DNA of 64,000 nt, taken from NCBI GenBank assembly GCA_945862435.1, contig CAMAXX010000014.1, forward strand, positions 1 to 64,000, given 5' to 3'. Shown one piece after another: positions 1 through 10,374 of the stretch (its first letter is position 1; each line of letters begins with the position of its first letter). Below the pieces are notes generated by a model. The model was not told the DNA's origin, did no database searches, and was given only the letters and a program-made list of their open reading frames with translations. The stretch is from Pseudorhodobacter antarcticus. GTDB lineage: Bacteria; Pseudomonadota; Alphaproteobacteria; Rhodobacterales; Rhodobacteraceae. A program made the position numbers and the translations under genes.

Positions 1-1
1 G

Positions 2-109
2 GTTGAAGTTGCCCTATTCGAATATATCAACGGCTTCTACAACCCGCGCCGCAGACACTCAGCCTTGGGCTGGAAAAGCCCCATGGCCTTCGAACGGAAG
101 GCAGCGTAA
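2..109 (+). mobile_element. 3' end of an IS3-family transposase (OrfB), truncated by the window edge
   Basis: Frame 2 reads VEVALFEYINGFYNPRRRHSALGWKSPMAFERKAA*, a typical IS3-family OrfB C-terminus (YN..RRHS.LG..SP..FE). Confidence 0.85.
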
Positions 110-156
110 CGTGAGCACCTGATCGGTACAGAACCGTGACAGGTCCATGGTAACCA

Positions 157-1926
157 ATGATGGGCACAGTCATGGCATCCGCCAGAAGGCGCGGCAGAAG
201 TCGAGGGATGATGATTTCGCAAGTCATGCAACAGCTAATTGGCCCAGTTTTACAGGGGGCTACTGGCGATTCTGATAGCCAATTGGGCGGCGATCAGGGC
301 GATGAATTCGCAGGCCTTATGGCCGAGGGCGATGATTCGCTTATTATGGCAGAGGGCGCGACAAAGGGCGCGACTGACAACCTACTGGCCCCAATCGCAA
401 TGCCAGAACCTGCTGCAACCATACCTGCTGCACCCATACCCGCAGTGATCGCGGTGCAGTTCAATTTGCCCGCAGCAGCGGAAGTAGCGGCTAACTTTCA
501 AAGCTATGAAATGCTTCGTCCAATTTACGTGCAAAATACGGTGGGCGAAAACCCGATCCCTGCCAATCCCAACGCTGGCATGATTGTGCCAAACGCCCGG
601 ATACCGCTGGCGGCTGATTCTAAGCTTGATCTGGCGGCAAGTACTGCCTTGGGAAAGGTTGAGGGGGGCAATGGGCGCGGGCTCTTTGGGCAAAGCGCTG
701 TCGTGATCGCTCCATCCCTTGAAGGCGGCAGTTCAGTCCACGGCTTGCCCGATTTGGCTGATGGGGCGGGAAGGTTGATGCCCCCTGATGCGCCAGTCCG
801 CGCGCAAACATCTGCAACGGTTTTGGACGCTATTCAAACCCCGATAACTGAGGCTGCCAAAGTTGCTCCAGATAATCCCGCCTCAGTTTCTGCAAATTCC
901 AGCACTACGCTGGATAGGCCAAGCGGCAGCATACCGCAGCCTGGCATATCCATTACGTCCAGCGCGGCCCCCAATATTGTTCCGCAAAATGTTCATCCAT
1001 TGGCCACGCAATCCCTTGTCGCAGGACTTGGGGCTAAGGCTGGCGCGCCGGATCTGCCCTTGCGGGAACAGCTCGCCCGCACAGCCGATGGCCCCGCGCC
1101 ACTGGTTACGCTGCGGCGCTTTTCATCCACGGCGAACGCGGCTTTAGCTGCGCTGCAAGGTATTTCGCAAATTGCAGATAGCCAGACAAAGATTGATGGC
1201 ACAATCGCAGCCAATAGTGCGCGTATGGGCGAACATTTATTCTCGCAAACCCCCAATGCCCAGATGACTATAGTGGTTCCTGCAACAGGGGCTGGGCCTG
1301 CTGTGGGGCAAACCCCTGCGCAGATAACAGCCGCGCTTTTTGCGTCTGTTGCAGGTGATACATCGGATTTTCTGGGCACTGCATTTGAAGAAAGCGCAGG
1401 CAATTCTCTTTTGGGGATCGATGCGCGCCATGGTTTTGCATCGTCATTTGGCGCAAGCGCCGCAGGAACGGTCAGCACTGGTTTCGCGGGCGCGCCCACC
1501 ACGGCCGCGCAACTGAGTGCGCAGCTTTTGCCGCTGGCCCAATCGGCCCAATCAGGGCCAGTCGAACTGGTGCTTAGTCCTGCTGAACTGGGTCAACTGC
1601 GTTTTGAAATTCATCATCGCGGCGATCAGGTGCAAATTATTTTGTCAGCCGAGCGGCCCGAAACCCTAGACCTATTGCGCCGCAACAGCGAACAGTTGTT
1701 GGCCGATTTTCGCAATGCAGGTTTTGCAGGGGCGTCGCTGGCCTTTGGCGGTTGGGGCGCTGGGCAGAACGCAGGGGCAAACCCGCAGGAATTTGACCGC
1801 GAAGGCCAACCAGATGGCGGCAGCGGCGCTGCTCAAATTCCATCCAGCCCGCCCAGTCAAAACGCCGCCTTCGCGCGCGCGCAATCCTACCTTGACCCGT
1901 CCCGCAGCCTTAATCTGCGCCTGTGA
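157..1926 (+). CDS. fliK: Flagellar hook-length control protein FliK-like
   Basis: Low-complexity Ala/Pro-rich N-terminus; C-terminal LSPAELGQLRFEIHHRGDQVQIILSAERPETLDLLRRNSEQLLADFRNAGF is the FliK C-terminal domain; followed by flgD. Confidence 0.8.
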   Translation: MMGTVMASARRRGRSRGMMISQVMQQLIGPVLQGATGDSDSQLGGDQGDEFAGLMAEGDDSLIMAEGATKGATDNLLAPIAMPEPAATIPAAPIPAVIAVQFNLPAAAEVAANFQSYEMLRPIYVQNTVGENPIPANPNAGMIVPNARIPLAADSKLDLAASTALGKVEGGNGRGLFGQSAVVIAPSLEGGSSVHGLPDLADGAGRLMPPDAPVRAQTSATVLDAIQTPITEAAKVAPDNPASVSANSSTTLDRPSGSIPQPGISITSSAAPNIVPQNVHPLATQSLVAGLGAKAGAPDLPLREQLARTADGPAPLVTLRRFSSTANAALAALQGISQIADSQTKIDGTIAANSARMGEHLFSQTPNAQMTIVVPATGAGPAVGQTPAQITAALFASVAGDTSDFLGTAFEESAGNSLLGIDARHGFASSFGASAAGTVSTGFAGAPTTAAQLSAQLLPLAQSAQSGPVELVLSPAELGQLRFEIHHRGDQVQIILSAERPETLDLLRRNSEQLLADFRNAGFAGASLAFGGWGAGQNAGANPQEFDREGQPDGGSGAAQIPSSPPSQNAAFARAQSYLDPSRSLNLRL

Positions 1927-1944
1927 CCTGTAACGGAGTTTAAC

Positions 1945-2838
1945 ATGCAAACCACGCCCCTAACGTCTGGCGTTCAGAACACGACACCCAGCCCCGCCGC
2001 TGCAAAGAAATCGATGATCAATTCGGATTTCAATACGTTCTTGCGGATGCTGACGACGCAAATCAAAAACCAAGATCCGACGAACCCGATGGAATCGGCT
2101 GATTTTGCGGTGCAGCTTGCCACGTTTTCGGGGGTAGAGCAGCAGGTGAAAACCAATGATATGCTGTCCCAGTTATCTAGCCAGTTTGGTGTGATGGGCA
2201 TGTCGCAATTGGCCGCATGGGTTGGGCAAGAGGCGCGCGCGCCAAGCCCTGTCTATTTGGGTAACAGCGATGTCACCATCACCTATGCGTCCGTGGCAGG
2301 CGCGGATCGCGCGGTGCTGTCTGTGCGTGATGCCAAAGGAAATGTTGTCGGCCGCGAGGATGTCCCCTTGGGCAATGGCCCGCACCAATGGTCGGGATTT
2401 GACCTGAAGGGCGAGCCTTTGCCCAACGGAAAATATACCCTCACCCTAGAAAGCTATCAGGGCGAGCGTAAACTGGGCGAGGCCACGCCAGTTGAGGCAT
2501 ATTCCCGCATTCAAGAGGCGCGGTCTGGCCCCAATGGAACCGTTTTGGTACTGGAAGGCGGGATTGAAGTGCCCGCAACATCTGTCACCGCCTTGCGTGT
2601 TGCGGGGTCTGCGGCTTCGGAAACGGGCAATGGCACATCTAATGGGTCTTCCACTGTGCCTAATTCTGGCACGACCACACCGCCGCAAACAGAAATCGTG
2701 GATCCGCCGCAATCGGATGAAACTGCGGATTTGGGGGGCGCGGATACGGACGAAGGCTATGATGTGCCCAGCGAAAACCCGCCCAACACATTAGATGAAT
2801 ATGGCCAGCCCATACCCGAGACTTACACCCCCAATTAA
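1945..2838 (+). CDS. flgD: Flagellar hook assembly protein FlgD
   Basis: INSDFNTFLRMLTTQIKNQDPTNPMESADFAVQLATFSGVEQQVKTNDML is the FlgD N-terminal signature. Confidence 0.9.
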   Translation: MQTTPLTSGVQNTTPSPAAAKKSMINSDFNTFLRMLTTQIKNQDPTNPMESADFAVQLATFSGVEQQVKTNDMLSQLSSQFGVMGMSQLAAWVGQEARAPSPVYLGNSDVTITYASVAGADRAVLSVRDAKGNVVGREDVPLGNGPHQWSGFDLKGEPLPNGKYTLTLESYQGERKLGEATPVEAYSRIQEARSGPNGTVLVLEGGIEVPATSVTALRVAGSAASETGNGTSNGSSTVPNSGTTTPPQTEIVDPPQSDETADLGGADTDEGYDVPSENPPNTLDEYGQPIPETYTPN

Positions 2839-4332
2839 GGCCAAGGCGGTCCAAGCATAGGCGCGGGTGTGGCGCGGTTCGGGGGCATTGGTTTTATCTC
2901 CAGATGCGATCAGCGCGTTTTCGATCAGGCGGGGCAGGCGGGGGCCAAAGCGCGCCATCACTTGCGCTGCTTGGGCGATGTCGCGCAGCAGGGCTGCAGG
3001 CCCCACATTCTTGCGCACGTAATCTTCCACAACGGGGCGGGCGACGTGCCAAATATTGATAGAAGGATCAAGGCTGCGCGCCACGCCTTCAACCACAACC
3101 ATTGTGCGCTGCAGCAAAATCAGCTCGGTGCGGGTTTCCATGCCAAAGCGTTCGGTCACCTCGAACAAATGGCCAAGTAGGCGCGACATGGACAGTCGGG
3201 TTGCGTCCATCCCGAAAATCGGCTCTCCCACCGCGCGCAGGGCCAGCGCGAATTCGTCGATATCGCGGTCGGCGGGCACATAGCCCGCTTCGAAATGCAC
3301 CTCGGCCACGCGGCGATAATTGCGCTGCATGAAGCCCATCAGTATCTCGGCATAAACACGGCGGGTATAGGCATCGATCCGCCCCATAATCCCGAAATCC
3401 AGCGCGATGATATCGCCGTTCGCGGCCACTTTCAGATTTCCTTGGTGCATATCGCCGTGAAAAAGCCCGTCGCGCAGCGCATGCGACAAGAACAATTGCA
3501 ACACCCGCGCACCCAATTCAGTGCGGTCAACAGCGCCCGCGTCAAGTAACGCTTCAATCGCACCGCTATCGGACATCGACGGGCTGTTCACCCAAGCGAG
3601 CGTCATCACCCGCCGCCCCGAATAATCCCACACGGGCAGAGGCACAGAAAAGCCCGCGTCATTTTTGGTATTTTCGGCAAATTCGCTGGCCGCGGCTGCT
3701 TCAAGCCGCAGGTCAAGCTCTGCCATCACCAAGCTTTCAAAATGCGCAATCACTTCGGTGGGGCGCAGGCGGCGGGCAAAGGGGGCCAAAACCTCGATCG
3801 TTCGGGCGGCAAAGTAAAACGCATCCACATCGCGGCGAAAGGCGCGTTCAATGCCTGGGCGCAGCACTTTTACCGCCACATCGACCCCCGTTGCGCGCAA
3901 GCGGGCACGGTGGACTTGCGCAATTGACGCCGCTGCAACAGGTTCGGAAAACTCGTCAAACATATCCGTCAAAGGCCGGCCCAAATCCGCCTCAATCGCC
4001 GCGCGCGCCTCGGCCAGGCCAAACGGGGGCAGTTTATCTTGCAGGTATTTTAGCTGTCCTGCCAACTCTTCGCCCACGATATCGGGGCGGGTGGCAAGGG
4101 TTTGACCGAATTTGATATAGGCAGGCCCCAGCGCCGAAAGGGCGCGTGTCACAGGCGGCAAAGTAGGGTCGCCGCGCAGGCCCAGCCATTTAAACGGCCA
4201 ACCCAGAAGCTTGGCCGCCAGCCGCAATTGGGGCGGGGCATCCAGCGCCAGCAAAACTGCCCCCATCGCGCCCGAGCGTTCAAAGGTGGCACCCGTGCGG
4301 ATCAGCCGCCAAATATTATGCGGCCCACGCAC
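2791..4332 (-). CDS. ubiB: UbiB, ubiquinone biosynthesis ABC1-type atypical kinase
   Basis: LGPAYIKFGQTLATRPDIVGEELAGQLKYLQDKLPP; FHGDMHQGNL; C-terminal TM segment; adjacent to ubiE; GTG start. Confidence 0.9.
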   Translation of the reverse strand: MRGPHNIWRLIRTGATFERSGAMGAVLLALDAPPQLRLAAKLLGWPFKWLGLRGDPTLPPVTRALSALGPAYIKFGQTLATRPDIVGEELAGQLKYLQDKLPPFGLAEARAAIEADLGRPLTDMFDEFSEPVAAASIAQVHRARLRATGVDVAVKVLRPGIERAFRRDVDAFYFAARTIEVLAPFARRLRPTEVIAHFESLVMAELDLRLEAAAASEFAENTKNDAGFSVPLPVWDYSGRRVMTLAWVNSPSMSDSGAIEALLDAGAVDRTELGARVLQLFLSHALRDGLFHGDMHQGNLKVAANGDIIALDFGIMGRIDAYTRRVYAEILMGFMQRNYRRVAEVHFEAGYVPADRDIDEFALALRAVGEPIFGMDATRLSMSRLLGHLFEVTERFGMETRTELILLQRTMVVVEGVARSLDPSINIWHVARPVVEDYVRKNVGPAALLRDIAQAAQVMARFGPRLPRLIENALIASGDKTNAPEPRHTRAYAWTALALIGGVSLGYGLAIFI

Positions 4333-5091
4333 CTAAATCTTCCATCCCGAATGCAGCGCGGCAATGCCCATCGATAGGTTGCGGTAAGATACCAGATCAA
4401 ACCCCGCGGTACGGATCATGGCCGCGAAGCTTTCTTGATTTGGGAATTTGCGAATAGATTCAACCAAATACTGGTAGCTATCGCGATCATTCGCCACGAT
4501 CTGCCCCATTACGGGAATCACGTTAAAGCTGTACCTGTCATAGATCCATTGCGCCAAATCATTGGGAATCTGGCTGAATTCCAGCACCACCAACCGCCCA
4601 CCGGGGCGTAGTACACGGTACGCTTCGCGCAGCGCGTCGGGAATACGGGTAACATTTCGTATGCCAAAAGAAATTGTGTAAACATCGAACGAATTATCTG
4701 CAAAAGGCAGGGCCATGGCATCGCCGACGATCCAGTCGAGGCGCGCGGCCAACGCCTCGGCATCTGCGCGCTGCCGCCCTGCGATCAACATAGATTCCGT
4801 CATATCCAAAACGGTCGCGGTCGATCCTGCCGCGCGGCCTAAAAAGCGGAAGGCCACATCGCCCGTGCCGCCCGCCACATCCAGCAGCCTTTGGCCCGCG
4901 CGCGGTGCCAGCCAATCCATCATTGCGTCTTTCCACAGCCGGTGCATCCCTGCCGACATCAGATCATTCATAATGTCGTATTTGCTGGCCACGCGGGTGA
5001 AAACGCCATGCACCATCCCCGCCTTGTCGCCCTCGGGCACGGTCTGAAATCCGAAATGGGTGGTGCCAAGATGAGAGGATGTATCGTTCAT
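4333..5091 (-). CDS. ubiE: Ubiquinone/menaquinone biosynthesis C-methyltransferase UbiE
   Basis: [47 protein letters not shown] motif [13 protein letters not shown]. Confidence 0.93.
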   Translation of the reverse strand: MNDTSSHLGTTHFGFQTVPEGDKAGMVHGVFTRVASKYDIMNDLMSAGMHRLWKDAMMDWLAPRAGQRLLDVAGGTGDVAFRFLGRAAGSTATVLDMTESMLIAGRQRADAEALAARLDWIVGDAMALPFADNSFDVYTISFGIRNVTRIPDALREAYRVLRPGGRLVVLEFSQIPNDLAQWIYDRYSFNVIPVMGQIVANDRDSYQYLVESIRKFPNQESFAAMIRTAGFDLVSYRNLSMGIAALHSGWKI

Positions 5092-5175
5092 TTGCTCTTG
5101 CCGATTACTGCGCATCTGCCACTTATAGGGGTTAAGTTGCCGCGCCTCAATGCGCCCTAATGTCCAAAGGCCGAA

Positions 5176-6021
5176 ATGCCCGAATTACCCGAAGTGGAAA
5201 CAGTGCGCGCTGGGCTTTTGCCCGCGATGGAAGGGCATATAATTGCGCGGGCCGAAGTAAATCGCGCAGATTTGCGCTGGCCTTTTCCGCCGGATATGGC
5301 GCAGCGGTTGAGTGGCGCGCGGGTTTTGGCGTTGCGACGGCGGTCGAAATACATTCTGGCCGATATGGATACGGGCGAGACACTGCTGATCCATCTGGGC
5401 ATGTCGGGGCGGATGTTGGTGTCGGGTGTAATGCTGGGCGAGTATGTCCACGCCCACCCCGCGCCGCAAAAGCATGACCATGTCGTGCTGCATATGGAGG
5501 GCGGGGCAAAGGTGACATTTAACGACCCGCGCAGATTTGGCGCGATGGATTTGATGACTACCGCTGGGGCAGATGGCCACCCTCTGCTGGCGGGCCTTGG
5601 GCCAGAACCTTTGGGCAATGGTTTTGACGGCCCCTATTTGGCCGCGCGCCTTGCGGGGCGCAAAACACCGATCAAGTCTGCATTGCTGGATCAGCGGATC
5701 GTGGCGGGGCTGGGAAACATCTATGTCTGCGAGGTGCTGCACCGCGCCCGCATCGCGCCAGATCGCCTTGCAGGGGAAGTTAAGGATGCGGCTGCCCTTG
5801 TGCCGATTGTCCGCGATGTGCTGAGCGAGGCGATTGCCGCTGGCGGGTCATCCCTGCGCGATTATCGGCAGGCAGATGGCGAATTGGGGTACTTTCAGCA
5901 CACTTTTCATGTCTATGGTCGCGAAGGGCAGCCTTGCCTAAGCCCCGCCTGCGGGGCAGAAATTATGCGTATCGTGCAATCGGGGCGGTCTAGTTTTTAT
6001 TGCCCGCGCTGCCAAAGCTAG
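5176..6021 (+). CDS. mutM: Formamidopyrimidine-DNA glycosylase
   Basis: [15 protein letters not shown]-terminus and C-terminal zinc finger ([10 protein letters not shown]...YCPRCQ). Confidence 0.95.
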   Translation: MPELPEVETVRAGLLPAMEGHIIARAEVNRADLRWPFPPDMAQRLSGARVLALRRRSKYILADMDTGETLLIHLGMSGRMLVSGVMLGEYVHAHPAPQKHDHVVLHMEGGAKVTFNDPRRFGAMDLMTTAGADGHPLLAGLGPEPLGNGFDGPYLAARLAGRKTPIKSALLDQRIVAGLGNIYVCEVLHRARIAPDRLAGEVKDAAALVPIVRDVLSEAIAAGGSSLRDYRQADGELGYFQHTFHVYGREGQPCLSPACGAEIMRIVQSGRSSFYCPRCQS

Positions 6022-6043
6022 CGGCATCATAAAAGGAAACGAC

Positions 6044-6820
6044 ATGGCCTATGACACGCTGATTGTGCAGATCAAAGACAAAATCGCCCTCATCACCCTG
6101 AACCGCCCCGAGGCGTTGAACGCCCTGAACACCAAAATGATGCAAGAATTGGCGCAGGCATTGGGCGCGGCAGACAAGGACGCCGCGGTGCGCTGCATCG
6201 TTATAACGGGGTCTGACCGTGCCTTTGCCGCAGGCGCAGACGTGCGCGAAATGGCGGGCAAGGGGTTTGCCGAAGTTTTCTTTGACGATCTGTTTGGGCC
6301 AGAGGCCGAGGCGATTGCCCGCATCCGAAAGCCCATCATTGCCGCCGTGGCAGGCTTTTGCCTTGGCGGGGGGTGCGAGTTGGCCCTGATGTGCGATTTC
6401 ATTATTGCCGCTGATACGGCCAAGTTTGGGCAGCCAGAGATTAACCTTGGCATCGTGGCGGGCATGGGCGGCACGCAGCGCCTGACCCGCGCCGTGGGAA
6501 AGGCCAAGTCGATGGACATGCACCTGACGGGCAGGTTTATGGATGCAGAAGAAGCCGAGCGCGCGGGGCTAGTATCGCGCGTTGTCAAAGCCGCAGCACT
6601 GCTGGAAGAGGCGCTTGCCGCAGCAACCCGCATTGCCGAGAAATCGCAGCTCGCTGCAATGGCGGTTAAGGAGTCGGTGAACCGCGCCCAAGAAACCAGC
6701 CTGCGCGAAGGGCTGATGTTCGAGCGGCGGCTGTTTCACGCCCTTTTCTCGACCCTCGATCAAAAAGAAGGCATGGCTGCTTTTTTGGACAAGCGCCCCG
6801 CGCAGTTTCAAGACCGCTAA
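6044..6820 (+). CDS. Enoyl-CoA hydratase
   Basis: Crotonase signature: [72 protein letters not shown]. Confidence 0.9.
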   Translation: MAYDTLIVQIKDKIALITLNRPEALNALNTKMMQELAQALGAADKDAAVRCIVITGSDRAFAAGADVREMAGKGFAEVFFDDLFGPEAEAIARIRKPIIAAVAGFCLGGGCELALMCDFIIAADTAKFGQPEINLGIVAGMGGTQRLTRAVGKAKSMDMHLTGRFMDAEEAERAGLVSRVVKAAALLEEALAAATRIAEKSQLAAMAVKESVNRAQETSLREGLMFERRLFHALFSTLDQKEGMAAFLDKRPAQFQDR

Positions 6821-6928
6821 AAATCCAGCGCAGCCGCGCAGCCTTTCGGGGATTTCGCGGTTGACAGCGTGCAGCCAGCCGTCTATTTGGCTGGCTTCAA
6901 GTTGAACTACAGATCCGGAATTATTCGC

Positions 6929-7207
6929 ATGGCAAATACCGCCCAGTCCAAAAAACGCGCCCGTCAATCCGAAGCACGTCAAGACATTAACAAGGCGCGC
7001 CGTTCGCGTATCCGTACTTTTCTGCGCAAAGTGGAAGAGGCGCTGGCTTCTGGTCAGCAAACCGTCGCCGCAGAAGCTTTGAAAAACGCCCAGCCAGAAT
7101 TGGCGCGCGGTGTGACAAAGGGTGTGATGCACAAAAACACTGTGGCACGCAAAATGTCCCGCCTCGCTTCGCGCGTCAAGGCCTTGGGTGCTGCCGTTTC
7201 CGCCTAA
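6929..7207 (+). CDS. rpsT: 30S ribosomal protein S20
   Basis: [39 protein letters not shown]; start set at 6929 within the ORF starting 6869. Confidence 0.95.
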   Translation: MANTAQSKKRARQSEARQDINKARRSRIRTFLRKVEEALASGQQTVAAEALKNAQPELARGVTKGVMHKNTVARKMSRLASRVKALGAAVSA

Positions 7208-7226
7208 TAGGTTGAACAATTTAGAC

Positions 7227-7258
7227 AAAAGCGCGGCTGAAAACGGCTGCGCTTTTTT
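7227..7258 (+). terminator. Rho-independent terminator after rpsT
   Basis: aaaagcgcggctgaaaacggctgcgctttttt stem-loop plus T-tract. Confidence 0.75.
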
Positions 7259-7665
7259 CATTTTTATTGACATTTTTTTGGCAGTTTTTACCCCAGCGTG
7301 GCGCATTTGCACCCCTTGAAAAAGCTTTGACGATTCGGCCCAAACAAAGCCCTGTCAAGTTAGAAGTTCGGTTGCGCTTTGCTTTGCGGTCTTGTTATCA
7401 TGCGGTAAGCGAGTCGCATCGCGTGAGGGGACGTGCCGAAACTAAAGCTAAGGTTGCATCAAGGGTCGCTGCCAAGATAACAGACCCAAGGCGTTAAAAC
7501 CTTTCTTTATCATAGGCTTGTATCATAGTTGGGCATGTTGCCCGCAGTTGTTTTTCGGCTTTTGCCCGTGTTTGGGACAAGGGCAGGGATGCTGTGTTCA
7601 AAATGGAATTCGATTATGGCGTGCTGCCATGGCGAACCTTTCCGACGATGCGGACGAGTAGGGGT

Positions 7666-7674
7666 TGTGTATAA
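7666..7674 (-). promoter_or_regulatory. DnaA box (TTATACACA on minus strand)
   Basis: TGTGTATAA on plus strand, exact match to TTATNCACA, about 50 bp upstream of the dnaA ATG. Confidence 0.65.
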
Positions 7675-7723
7675 AGTAATGAAAGACGCAATCACATGCG
7701 TTTGATATGGGACGGGACAAGTA

Positions 7724-9082
7724 ATGCCTTCTGCGGTTTGGCTACGCTCGCGTGAAGCTTTAATAAAGCGAATCGGCAAGAACAATTACGTCAGCTGGAT
7801 CGAGCCTTTGGTTTTGCAGGGGCTTGTTGATGGCGTGGCATCTTTTGCTGTTCCAACAAGTTTTTTCGGTGATTGGGTCAAACGCAACTTTGGCGATCAG
7901 ATCCTGGCTCTGCTACAGGCAGAAGGCCAATCTGTAGCGCGGCTAGAGTTTGTTTTGGGGCAAGAAATGTCCGTCGGCGTCTTGGCGCCAGCCAGCGCGC
8001 CGCGCGTGGCGGCAAAGCGCGATCTTCGCGCCGAATCACCTTTGCCCGGCGCAACGCTGGATGCTCGCTTTACTTTTGACAGTTTCGTTGTGGGCAAACC
8101 GAATGAACTTGCCCATGCTGCCGCGCGCCGTGTGGCCGAAGGTGGGCCGGTCAGCTTTAACCCGCTGTTTCTGTATGGCGGTGTCGGCTTGGGCAAAACT
8201 CATCTGATGCACGCGATTGCGCATGAATTGCAGGCCCGCCAGCCTGAATTGCGTGTTTTGTATCTGTCGGCCGAGCAGTTCATGTATCGGTTTGTCCAAG
8301 CCCTGCGCGAAAAACAGATCATGGATTTCAAATCGATTTTCCGCAGCGTTGATGTGCTGATGGTGGATGATGTGCAGTTCATCGCGGGCAAGGATTCGAC
8401 GCAAGAGGAATTCTTTCATACATTCAATGCTTTGGTGGATCAGAACAAACAGATCATCATTTCGGCAGATCGTGCGCCTGGCGAGATCAAAGACCTGGAA
8501 GACCGCATAAAAAGCCGCATGCAATGCGGTTTGGTGGTGGATTTGCACCCAACCGACTATGAATTACGGCTTGGCATCTTGCAGACCAAGGCCGATTATT
8601 ATGCTGCACAGTATAAGGGTTTGGTGATTAACCAAGGCGTCTTGGAATTTTTGGCCCATCGCATTACGTCAAATGTGCGCGTTTTAGAGGGCGCGTTGAC
8701 GCGTCTGTTCGCATTTGCATCGCTTGTCGGGCGTGAGATTAATCTGGAATTGGTGCAAGATTGCCTTTCAGACATTCTGCGTGCGTCTGATCGAAAGCTA
8801 ACCATCGAAGAAATTCAACGCAAAGTGGCCGAACATTACAATATTCGCCTGTCTGATATGATCGGGCCGAAGCGACTGCGCGTAATTGCGCGCCCGCGCC
8901 AAGTGGCGATGTATTTGGCCAAGCAGCTCACCCCGCGCAGCCTGCCTGAAATTGGCCGGCGCTTTGGCGGGCGCGATCATACAACGATCATGCATGGCGT
9001 GCGCAAGATTGAAGATTTGATGTCAACCGACAGCCAGCTTTCGGATGATTTACTGCGTTTGCGCCGCGCACTTCAGGGCTAG
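7724..9082 (+). CDS. dnaA: Chromosomal replication initiator protein DnaA
   Basis: FLYGGVGLGKTHLMHAIAHE Walker A, VDVLMVDDVQFIAGK Walker B, C-terminal DNA-binding GGRDHTTIMHGVRKIE. Confidence 0.97.
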   Translation: MPSAVWLRSREALIKRIGKNNYVSWIEPLVLQGLVDGVASFAVPTSFFGDWVKRNFGDQILALLQAEGQSVARLEFVLGQEMSVGVLAPASAPRVAAKRDLRAESPLPGATLDARFTFDSFVVGKPNELAHAAARRVAEGGPVSFNPLFLYGGVGLGKTHLMHAIAHELQARQPELRVLYLSAEQFMYRFVQALREKQIMDFKSIFRSVDVLMVDDVQFIAGKDSTQEEFFHTFNALVDQNKQIIISADRAPGEIKDLEDRIKSRMQCGLVVDLHPTDYELRLGILQTKADYYAAQYKGLVINQGVLEFLAHRITSNVRVLEGALTRLFAFASLVGREINLELVQDCLSDILRASDRKLTIEEIQRKVAEHYNIRLSDMIGPKRLRVIARPRQVAMYLAKQLTPRSLPEIGRRFGGRDHTTIMHGVRKIEDLMSTDSQLSDDLLRLRRALQG

Positions 9083-9170
9083 CGTTTTGCCTTGCGATAC
9101 GGCAGAAATCGGCTAGTTTAGCCTTCCCAAGTGCATGATGTGCCTTTGGGATTGTGCAGGAGATGGATTG

Positions 9171-10289
9171 ATGAAGCTAAGCATTGAACGCGCTGTTTTG
9201 CTGAAAGCCTTGGCGCAGGCGCAATCAGTTGTGGAACGGCGCAACACCATCCCGATTCTGGCCAATGTGCTGATCGAGGCAGAGGGCAGCGCGGTCGCCT
9301 TCCGCGCTACCGATTTGGATATTGAAGTGCAAGATCGCGCGGGCGCTATGGTTGAGCGCGCGGGGGCAACAACGGTTTCGGCGGTGATGCTGCACGAGAT
9401 TGTGCGCAAACTGCCCGATGGCGCGCTGGTGGCTTTGACCGATGATGCCGCATCGGGCCGCCTGACAATTGCCGCAGGGCGCAGCACCTTTAGCCTTGCC
9501 ACCCTGCCGCGTGAAGATTTCCCGGTAATGGCGTCTAGCGAATATACGAGCAATTTTTCGGCTCCAGCGCCCGTGCTGCGCCGCCTGTTCGACAAAGCCA
9601 AATTTGCGATTTCTACCGAAGAAACCCGCTATTATCTGAACGGCGTTTATATGCATGTCGCCATGGGTGACGGCGGGCAAAAGCTGCGCTGCGTGGCCAC
9701 AGATGGCCATCGCCTTGCCCGCATTGACGCCGATTTGCCAAGTGGCGCGGCAGGGATGCCCGGCGTGATCGTGCCGCGCAAAACGGTGAACGAGTTGAAA
9801 AAGCTGCTGGACAATGACGAAGCCATTATTGCGGTGTCGGTGTCTGAAACCAAAGTCCGCTTTGCCACGCCAGAAATTACCCTGACATCCAAAGTGATTG
9901 ACGGCACGTTCCCTGATTACACGCGCGTCATCCCCACGGGTAATACCAAGCGGCTGGAAGTGGACGCTGCCGAATTTGCCCGCGCTGTTGATCGCGTGGC
10001 CACGGTATCGTCCGAACGCTCGCGCGCGGTGAAGCTGTCGCTGGACGAAGACCGATTGATCCTGTCGGTCAATGCCCCGGATTCGGGCGCGGCAGAGGAA
10101 GAACTCGCCGTAGCTTATGGCGATGAGCATTTGGAAATTGGATTTAACGCCAAATACCTGTTGGAAATTGCCAGCCAAGTTGACCGCGAAAATGCTGTGT
10201 TTATGTTCAACTCGTCGGGCGATCCAACCCTGATGCGCGAGGGCAATGACACGTCGGCGGTTTATGTTGTGATGCCGATGCGCGTTTAG
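9171..10289 (+). CDS. dnaN: DNA polymerase III subunit beta
   Basis: MKLSIERAVLLKALAQAQSVVERRNTIPILANVLIEA; C-terminal VYVVMPMRV; start at 9171. Confidence 0.96.
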   Translation: MKLSIERAVLLKALAQAQSVVERRNTIPILANVLIEAEGSAVAFRATDLDIEVQDRAGAMVERAGATTVSAVMLHEIVRKLPDGALVALTDDAASGRLTIAAGRSTFSLATLPREDFPVMASSEYTSNFSAPAPVLRRLFDKAKFAISTEETRYYLNGVYMHVAMGDGGQKLRCVATDGHRLARIDADLPSGAAGMPGVIVPRKTVNELKKLLDNDEAIIAVSVSETKVRFATPEITLTSKVIDGTFPDYTRVIPTGNTKRLEVDAAEFARAVDRVATVSSERSRAVKLSLDEDRLILSVNAPDSGAAEEELAVAYGDEHLEIGFNAKYLLEIASQVDRENAVFMFNSSGDPTLMREGNDTSAVYVVMPMRV

Positions 10290-10313
10290 GCGTTCAATTG
10301 CGGATAGGGAAAA

Positions 10314-10367
10314 GCGGGGGTTACACACCCCCGCGCCCCCGTGAGGTATTTTCGCCAATGTGAAAGG
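10314..10367 (+). repeat. Composite repeat copy E1: GC hairpin plus GAGGTATTTtcgcCAATGTGAAAG motif
   Basis: Hairpin gcggggg-ttacaca-cccccgc (10314-10334), then cccccgtgaggtattttcgccaatgtgaaagg (10336-10367). Confidence 0.65.
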
Positions 10368-10374
10368 AAACAGC

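Noticed and set aside
7208-7723. Complete oriC
   Set aside because: Only one exact DnaA box seen and no obvious box cluster; in many alphaproteobacteria oriC is not next to dnaA, so origin status cannot be claimed from this window.
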